Shown in pieces: positions 51,322 through 56,930 of a DNA stretch of 56,930 nucleotides (position 1 is the first letter of the stretch; each line of letters begins with the position of its first letter). The stretch covers positions 1 to 56,930 of IMG/VR virus record IMGVR_UViG_3300023087_000017; one strand, 5' to 3'. The notes under the pieces were generated by a model. That model worked only from the letters and a program-made list of their open reading frames with translations. It did no database searches and was not told where the DNA came from. The position numbers and the translations under genes were made by a program. This DNA is from a virus.

Positions 51322-53352
51322 ATGGCTTTTTCCGTAAGTCCTTCCGTAATCGTTCGAGAAGTGGACGCATCGGCCGCGGTACCAGCCATCGCAACACCAC
51401 CTGCCGCTGTTGCCGGTGTATTTAGATGGGGTCCTATTAACGAACCAATTCTATGTTCATCGGAAAATGATCTTGTAAATCGCTTCGGTAAGCCTACCGA
51501 TGACAATTATGAGACATTCTTTGTTGCAGCAGATTATCTGTCATATGCAAATGCCCTATGGGTTGCACGTGTAGATAATGGAGCTGAAACAGCAGATGCA
51601 TCCGACGTTGTACTGCATACTTCTGCAACTGCTTACGCTAACACTGCTGCCCCCGGTTACATTGCCGGTCAGACACCAGGTTCCGTAGGTAGTGTTGATA
51701 TTGCTAATACAACATATGGTGCATTTGAAGGTCTATATGCAGGTGCTCTTGCGAATGGTATTGAAATTTCGTATGTAAAAGATAGCAGCTATGAGGCAGC
51801 ACTCTTTGGTGTTGGTGATATTCCTGCTTCTAACCCTTTTGCAACGGATACCCGCGCGGTTTCTGGTTCAATCGTTGCACCCACAGATCAAACTTTTGCA
51901 TTTAATACCAACTCTTTCCAGTTTACCACATCTAGTAATACTGATTTCTATGATGTTACTGGCATGCCAGGTGATACTCTTGTAATCGGTAATGATTCAG
52001 TAGGCTATCAAGAACTGTCCATTTCTACTGTAACTCGAGAAGCAAACGAGATTGATTTAGACCCAACTGCAAACACGAATATTGTTGATGGATATTACAC
52101 ATATACATTCACAACGAGTGGTAATTACACACTTGCAGAAACCGAACCTAACAGCCTGTCTCTTTCAGTTAAGTGGAAGCATTCGAATCTGTTTGGTAAG
52201 GCTCCAGATACTGGTAATTACCACGTTGCAGTAATCGATTCTACTGGTAGTGTTACTGGTAATCTTGGATCGGCAGTAGAAATTTATGAGAACGTATCTA
52301 CATCACCGACTGCAACACTTCCTGATGGTAGAACAAACTACTATAAAGATGTGATTGATAACTTCTCTTCTTGGGTGAAGGTTGCAAATACTGTTCACTT
52401 TGAAGCTCAAACGGCATCTGTATATGAACTTCTTGAAGGTGGTACTGATGGAACCACAGAGGCAGCAACATCTCTTGCCGCTCTTGCTGGTGGTTACGAC
52501 CTATTCAAGAACTCTAATGAGATCGATATTTCCTTTGTTCTTCAAGGTAAAGGCGATAACAGTGCTAATCTGGCAAATTACATCATTAGTAATATTGCTG
52601 ATTACAGAAAAGACTGTGTGGCATTCCTTTCTCCATCGAAAGAAGCAGTTGTTGATGAATTAAGAACCAATGCTAAGATGACAAATACTATTGCATATCG
52701 CAATAAGCTACAGAGTTCTTCTTACTGGTTCATGGATTCTGGTTACAAGTACAGATACGACAAGTACAATGACAAGTACCGATATGTACCTCTCAACGGC
52801 GACATGGCTGGACTTTCATCTAGGGTAGAACCTTATGAGTCTCCGGCTGGATTTAGAAAGGGCGTTGTGAAAAATGTTATCAAGCTTGCTTTCAATCCAA
52901 ATAAGGCTCAGAGAGATCAACTTTACAGCGCAGATATTAACCCTGTAATGTCACAGGTTGGTCAAGGGATTGTCCTCTTTGGTGATAAGACTGGTCTTGG
53001 TTCGACTAGTGCTTTCGATAGACTCAATGTTCGAAGATTGTTCATTGCTGTTGAGAAGGCTATTGCTAATGCAGCTCAATCTTTCTTGTTTGAATTGAAT
53101 GATGAATTCACTCAGACACAGTTCAGAAACATTGTTGAGCCGTTCCTGAGAGATATCCAAGGTAGAAGAGGAATCATCGATTTCAGAGTGGTTTCTGATG
53201 CTACCGTAAATACTCCTACAGTAATTGATCAGAACAAATTCAGAGCAAATATCTTTATCAAGCCTGCACGATCCATCAACGTCATCGAACTCACGTTTGT
53301 GGCTACTAGGAGCGGTGTAGAATTTGAAGAGATAGTCGGCGCGCTTACATAA
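51322..53352 (+). CDS. gp18: Tail sheath protein gp18
   Basis: A 676-residue protein (T4 gp18 is 659). The start 'MAFSVSPSVIVREVDASAA' and 'AGVFRWGPINEP' are diagnostic, as are the C-terminal fold elements 'FDRLNVRRLFIAVEKAI' and 'FELNDEFTQTQFRN'. The sheath contracts to drive the tube into the cell. The middle (about residues 110-330) is the variable surface domain. It has its own late promoter and a strong ribosome site, as expected for a major virion protein. Confidence 0.96.
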   Translation: MAFSVSPSVIVREVDASAAVPAIATPPAAVAGVFRWGPINEPILCSSENDLVNRFGKPTDDNYETFFVAADYLSYANALWVARVDNGAETADASDVVLHTSATAYANTAAPGYIAGQTPGSVGSVDIANTTYGAFEGLYAGALANGIEISYVKDSSYEAALFGVGDIPASNPFATDTRAVSGSIVAPTDQTFAFNTNSFQFTTSSNTDFYDVTGMPGDTLVIGNDSVGYQELSISTVTREANEIDLDPTANTNIVDGYYTYTFTTSGNYTLAETEPNSLSLSVKWKHSNLFGKAPDTGNYHVAVIDSTGSVTGNLGSAVEIYENVSTSPTATLPDGRTNYYKDVIDNFSSWVKVANTVHFEAQTASVYELLEGGTDGTTEAATSLAALAGGYDLFKNSNEIDISFVLQGKGDNSANLANYIISNIADYRKDCVAFLSPSKEAVVDELRTNAKMTNTIAYRNKLQSSSYWFMDSGYKYRYDKYNDKYRYVPLNGDMAGLSSRVEPYESPAGFRKGVVKNVIKLAFNPNKAQRDQLYSADINPVMSQVGQGIVLFGDKTGLGSTSAFDRLNVRRLFIAVEKAIANAAQSFLFELNDEFTQTQFRNIVEPFLRDIQGRRGIIDFRVVSDATVNTPTVIDQNKFRANIFIKPARSINVIELTFVATRSGVEFEEIVGALT

Positions 53353-53358
53353 TAAATA
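53351..53358 (+). promoter_or_regulatory. Probable late promoter (AATAAATA) overlapping the sheath stop
   Basis: It shares two bases with the gp18 stop codon and lies 33 bases before the gp19 ATG, which has an AAAAGGAG site. Confidence 0.65.
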
Positions 53359-53383
53359 AGATTATTAAAAGGAGAACACGAAT

Positions 53384-53917
53384 ATGAGTTTTAATATCAA
53401 CGAGTTTAAATCACAGCTTGTCGGCGGTGGTGCTCGTCCAACTCTTTTCCAAGTTCAGATTCTAAATCCTGTAGATCCGGCCGCTGACTTTAAAGTTCCA
53501 TTTATGGTACGAGCGGCTGGTATTCCAGGCTCAACTGTAGGACAATATGAGGTGCCCTACTTTGGTCGGAATATCAAGTACGCAGGAGATCGAACATTTG
53601 AAGATTGGACAATCACAGTAATCAACGATGAAGATTTTGCGGTTAGAAATGCTATGGAAGCATGGTCTAATGCTATCAATACCCATGATAGCAACGTAAG
53701 AGCTTTGCCACAAGATTACAAGTCAAATGCTATCATTACGCAATTTAGTAAAGATGGAGATCCACTTAGATCGTATGTATTTGAAGGCATGTTCCCTGTT
53801 TCAATCGACCAGATTGAAATGGATTGGGGTACAGTCGATGCTATTGAGGAATTCGGTGTAACATTCAGTTATGATTTTTGGAGAGTTGAAGGCGTAACCG
53901 GCATTCCTACAAGCTAA
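53384..53917 (+). CDS. gp19: Tail tube protein gp19
   Basis: A 177-residue protein (T4 gp19 is 163). The motifs 'NINEFKSQLVGGGARPTLF', 'RAAGIPGSTVGQYEVPYFGR' and 'DWTITVINDEDFAVRNAME' are typical of the T4-type tube protein. It polymerises into the inner tube. It follows gp18 and has its own late promoter, as in T4. Confidence 0.95.
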   Translation: MSFNINEFKSQLVGGGARPTLFQVQILNPVDPAADFKVPFMVRAAGIPGSTVGQYEVPYFGRNIKYAGDRTFEDWTITVINDEDFAVRNAMEAWSNAINTHDSNVRALPQDYKSNAIITQFSKDGDPLRSYVFEGMFPVSIDQIEMDWGTVDAIEEFGVTFSYDFWRVEGVTGIPTS

Positions 53918-53940
53918 TTGATTATTGAGGAATTTAAATA

Positions 53941-55446
53941 ATGAAGATTTTTGGCTTTGAGATTAAACGAGAAGCAGAAGAGGCCAATGAGGTACCGGTC
54001 TCTTTTGCTGAACCTCTCAACGATGACGGTGCGATTACTGTTGGTAGTGCCCTTGGTGGGTTCTATAATACATTAATCGATTTAGAGGGCTCGGCTAAAA
54101 CCGAGTCCGAACTCGTCACGAAATATAGGGGTATGGCCATGCAGCCTGAGATTGCTCAGGCTATTGATGAGGTTGTCAACGAAGCAATCAATGTTGACAC
54201 GCACGAAAAAGTTGTCGATATTGTACTAGAAGATACTGAACTACCAGACAAAGTAAAGAAAATGGTAGCTGAGGAATTTGATAATGTCCTCGGCTTGTTA
54301 GATTTTACTAATAATGCATATGATATGTTCAGCAAATTTTATGTTGATGGCAGAATGAACTATCATATCATCATTGACGATGATAATTTAAAGAAAGGGA
54401 TCACAGAACTTAGATACGTAGATCCTCGTAAAATTAAATTGATTCGTGAGGTGGATAAAAAGGGCAAGGACGAATGGTCTGGAATGCCCACAAAAAAGGT
54501 GAAGAACGAATACTATTTGTATTCAGATAATGGGTTTGGCAATGGCCCAGGTGATTCTTCTACCGGATATAAGATTTCGAAAGATTCTATTGCCAGGATT
54601 ACATCGGGCTTGATGAATGAAAACAATTCATTGGTCCTTTCATATTTGCATCCTTCTATCAAGCCTCTTAATCAATTGAGAATGTTAGAAGATGCAACGG
54701 TCATTTACACACTGACACGAGCACCAGAAAGACGTATTTTCTATATTGATGTAGGTAACTTGCCAAAGAATAAAGCAGAACAGTATCTCCGTGATATGAT
54801 GGTTCGGCACAAGAACAAGTTACAATACAATGCATCTACTGGTGAAATTGCAGATTCTCGTAAGATGATGACAATGACTGAAGATTTTTGGTTCCCTCGC
54901 CGAGGTGGTGAGAGATCCACAGAAGTAGATACACTTGCCGGTGGTAGTGCACAGGGCTTGAGTACAGATGAAAATTTACAGTATTTCCAACGTAAATTGT
55001 ATAAGGCGTTGAGAGTACCTTTAACCAGATTGGAACCAGAGACAATGGTTTCATTTGGTCGTGTATCTGAGATTACACGAGATGAATTGAAATTCAGTAA
55101 ATTCATTCGAAGGCTCAGAGCAAGATTTTCTTGGTTCTTCAATCTGGTATTGGAAAAACAGCTTGTCTTAAAAGGTGTAATGTCACCGGAAGAATTTGAC
55201 CAGATCAGAAATAAAATTCGTTATGATTTTATTAGAGACAACTATTTTGAAGAACTAAAAGAGGCCGAGATTCTTAGAGAAAGAATGACTACTCTTAGAG
55301 AAATGGAAGAATCGGTCGGTGTTTATTATTCTCGTCAATGGGTTGTCCGTAATGTTCTTCAGATGAGTGAAGAAGAATTTGAAGAAATTAGGGATCAGAT
55401 CGAAGCAGAAAAAGAGATGTTCCCCGACGAAGATGAAGACATTTAA
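53941..55446 (+). CDS. gp20: Portal protein gp20
   Basis: A 501-residue protein (T4 gp20 is 524). Diagnostic parts: 'TKYRGMAMQPEIAQAIDEVV', 'TNNAYDMFSKFYVDGRMNY', 'LRYVDPRKIKLIREV', 'APERRIFYIDVGNLPKNKA' and 'LYKALRVPLTRLEPE'. It forms the dodecameric DNA entry ring and is the standard phylogenetic marker for marine T4-like phages, so it is the best gene here for placing the virus. Confidence 0.96.
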   Translation: MKIFGFEIKREAEEANEVPVSFAEPLNDDGAITVGSALGGFYNTLIDLEGSAKTESELVTKYRGMAMQPEIAQAIDEVVNEAINVDTHEKVVDIVLEDTELPDKVKKMVAEEFDNVLGLLDFTNNAYDMFSKFYVDGRMNYHIIIDDDNLKKGITELRYVDPRKIKLIREVDKKGKDEWSGMPTKKVKNEYYLYSDNGFGNGPGDSSTGYKISKDSIARITSGLMNENNSLVLSYLHPSIKPLNQLRMLEDATVIYTLTRAPERRIFYIDVGNLPKNKAEQYLRDMMVRHKNKLQYNASTGEIADSRKMMTMTEDFWFPRRGGERSTEVDTLAGGSAQGLSTDENLQYFQRKLYKALRVPLTRLEPETMVSFGRVSEITRDELKFSKFIRRLRARFSWFFNLVLEKQLVLKGVMSPEEFDQIRNKIRYDFIRDNYFEELKEAEILRERMTTLREMEESVGVYYSRQWVVRNVLQMSEEEFEEIRDQIEAEKEMFPDEDEDI

Positions 55447-55452
55447 TAAATA
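55445..55452 (+). promoter_or_regulatory. Probable late promoter (AATAAATA) overlapping the portal stop
   Basis: It overlaps the last two bases of the gp20 stop and lies 39 bases before the next ATG, which is preceded by AAAAGGA. Confidence 0.65.
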
Positions 55453-55483
55453 TTCATATTAGATAAAAAAAGGACTCACAGAA

Positions 55484-56089
55484 ATGAAACGGTTCAAGCA
55501 ACTTCGCGAATACGCACAACCAAAATCTCCCGAAGAAAAGAGATTTAAGGATCAGCACTCTGTAGAGGTACTTGATCCCGAAGGTCATGGGGATGATATT
55601 AAGCCAAAGACCCAGAAGAAAAAGAGATTGGCAGATTATATGGACGGCCAAGATAAGGCCGCATATGATAAAGCTTATACTGTTAAGCAAGAATCTATCG
55701 AAGAAGATTGGGATGCGATCGAGGCAGAAATATTGGAAAATCACGATATTTCTGAACTTTCCGAAGAGCAGCTCGATGAATTGATCGGTAAGATTGCAAA
55801 GGGTATTGGCAAGGGAGTCAAAAAGGCTGCCAAAAGAATGTCCACCTCTGGTCGAGCAGATGCGGCTGAAAAGAGAGCAGCTAAAGCAGAAAAGAAAAAC
55901 AAAGATCGTGAGAGATTGAAGAAAGCTAAGGAGCGCATTGCAGCTGCCAAGGCAAAGAAAAATGAATCCTCTTTAGAAGAAGATATTGCTGATATTCTCG
56001 TAGAAGCATATGGAGAATCTTTGCTTGAGATGACTGACGAAGAGATGGATTTAATCATCGATAGGCTTCACGAAGATCTGCAGGGCTAA
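55484..56089 (+). CDS. Charged protein, probable prohead-core component
   Basis: A 201-residue protein, very rich in Lys, Glu, Asp and Ala with almost no aromatic core. It has a basic helical segment (RAAKAEKKNKDRERLKKAKE) and two acidic helical ends. It sits directly after the portal, the slot of T4 genes 67/68 and relatives, which encode core proteins cut by the gp21 protease. The start (MKRFKQLREYAQ) contains L7-R-E9, matching the T4 protease pattern (L/I)-x-E. Which T4 gene it corresponds to is uncertain. Confidence 0.65.
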   Translation: MKRFKQLREYAQPKSPEEKRFKDQHSVEVLDPEGHGDDIKPKTQKKKRLADYMDGQDKAAYDKAYTVKQESIEEDWDAIEAEILENHDISELSEEQLDELIGKIAKGIGKGVKKAAKRMSTSGRADAAEKRAAKAEKKNKDRERLKKAKERIAAAKAKKNESSLEEDIADILVEAYGESLLEMTDEEMDLIIDRLHEDLQG

Positions 56090-56093
56090 TAAT

Positions 56094-56837
56094 ATGAAGA
56101 GCTTCAAAGATATCTACGAAGACGCACAAGACGAAAAAAGAATGATGCGCCAACAACTCATGTTTATCTCATATGCTGCAAAAGAAATTGCCGCATACGT
56201 AGATCGAGTTAATGATCCAGAAGAATGGTATCAGAATAAAATGGCCACTACCCATTCAATGATGAAGACTCTTTATTCTTATGCACAAGGCCAGATGCAA
56301 TCAATGAATGCAGATGATGATCTGATGGCTGGATACTACGGTGAAGAGATTACAAAGCTCGATGCTCGCAGAAGAGAATTCAAAGAAAAGCTTCGTAAAT
56401 TGGCATATGAAAAATATGGCAAGAAAAAGGTAGATGCTGTTGATAAGGCAGAACTAGACGAAGAGACTTGGAAAGAAATCGAAGTATATGCTAAAAAGCA
56501 CGGTGGTATCGACAAGAAAGATATGCTAAAAGTTGCGATGATGCTAAAGAAGGGTGATCGTAAAGGTGCTGAAAAATATGCTCGTGGATTGGATACAGAT
56601 CCTCGTGATTGGCTATTAGATAAGATGGATGATCTTGATGAAGCAAACTTCAAGCCTGGTAGCCTTAAATTGAAAGATGGTTCTAAGGTTAAGATTTCGA
56701 TGGATAACGCAAAGGCGATCACTGCAGTAATGAAGACACTCAGCCCAAAGAATCGTAAAGAGATGGAAACACGAATGATGGCTGATAAAAAAGGCTTTGA
56801 TGAAATCATGGCCTTCGTTGATGCTGCAGGTATGTGA
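56094..56837 (+). CDS. Charged helical protein, possible second prohead-core component
   Basis: A 247-residue helical protein with a start (MKSFKDIYEDAQ) similar in form to the previous gene and with I7-Y-E9, again the (L/I)-x-E pattern. The middle has a long coiled-coil-like stretch (EEITKLDARRREFKEKLRKL). The C-terminal third (residues about 185-247) is a small folded domain (KDGSKVKISMDNAKAITAVM). It follows the previous gene by 4 bases. A scaffold role is inferred from position and composition. Confidence 0.6.
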   Translation: MKSFKDIYEDAQDEKRMMRQQLMFISYAAKEIAAYVDRVNDPEEWYQNKMATTHSMMKTLYSYAQGQMQSMNADDDLMAGYYGEEITKLDARRREFKEKLRKLAYEKYGKKKVDAVDKAELDEETWKEIEVYAKKHGGIDKKDMLKVAMMLKKGDRKGAEKYARGLDTDPRDWLLDKMDDLDEANFKPGSLKLKDGSKVKISMDNAKAITAVMKTLSPKNRKEMETRMMADKKGFDEIMAFVDAAGM

Positions 56838-56930
56838 TGGCTTGGGTTGCCGTAACAAATTCAAATGGTCTTTGGGAATACGATAATGCTGCTACTGCGG
56901 CGGACCCAGACACCTATGATGATATGAATG
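56837..56930 (+). CDS. Start of an unidentified gene, cut by the window edge
   Basis: The first 31 codons (MAWVAVTNSNGLWEYDNAAT...). The ATG shares one base with the previous stop (TGATG), so translation is coupled. A Trp-rich start with WEYDNAAT is a pattern I associate with small virion proteins of marine T4-like phages. The remainder is outside the window. Confidence 0.55.
   Translation, partial: MAWVAVTNSNGLWEYDNAATAADPDTYDDMN

Noticed and set aside
1-56930. tRNA genes, CRISPR arrays, insertion sequences, integrase or attachment sites
   Set aside because: None seen. The gaps are all under 100 bases and hold only promoters and leaders. The DNA repeats all lie within coding sequence, except the two leader copies.

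Overview
The window is a stretch of the late (virion) region of a T4-like contractile-tailed phage. All 36 recognised genes are on the + strand and tightly packed, and no intergenic gap reaches 100 bases. The right third carries the T4 core gene order 13-14-15-16-17-18-19-20, followed by two small charged proteins that look like prohead-core components. The giant repeat-built fibre genes and the KCxRD / VTQHQ / S74 repeat families are of the kind known from marine T4-like phages of cyanobacteria and pelagic heterotrophs. No photosynthesis, replication or host-specific gene is present, so the host cannot be named.

Layout. 2-24330: six large or very large virion/fibre proteins (one cut by the left edge) mixed with smaller genes: a collagen-like fibre with an S74 self-cleaving chaperone, a small tip-type protein, a glycosyltransferase-like gene and two proteins sharing a 'GELALNT' N-terminus. 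24382-34425: a giant fibre protein of about 3,350 residues with about 21 copies of a D-x-D/N-YY-x-DP module and its own S74 chaperone. 34425-35666: three small proteins, two of them tandem paralogues. 35670-38844: a three-gene carbohydrate cassette (GH130-like propeller; TPR-FkbM-like methyltransferase; HxGH nucleotidyltransferase fused to a sugar-isomerase-type cupin). It has a host-type promoter on its left and a late promoter on its right. 38879-46148: a family of shuffled paralogues, one ending in a Hint (Hedgehog/intein) domain, then a six-repeat Calx-beta protein. 46159-56930: neck, sheath-terminator, nucleotidyltransferase, terminase, sheath, tube, portal, prohead core, and the first 31 codons of one more gene.

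Regulation. Ten copies of a T4-type late promoter motif ((T/C/A)ATAAATA) lie 26-67 bases upstream of gene starts, and several are built across the stop codon of the preceding gene. One clear sigma70-like promoter (TTGACT, 17 bases, TGnTATAAT) stands out at 35670-35698, with a perfect 6+6 inverted repeat filling its spacer.

How it fits together. The core genes build the tail and pack DNA. The long repeat proteins form the fibre apparatus. The scattered glycan enzymes (12546, 35725-38844, 48760) suggest the phage modifies or competes with host surface polysaccharide, or decorates its own virion. The parts most worth a second look are the cassette with its own promoter, the Hint-terminated tail protein, the duplicated promoter-leader, and the collagen 'beads-on-a-string' fibre.
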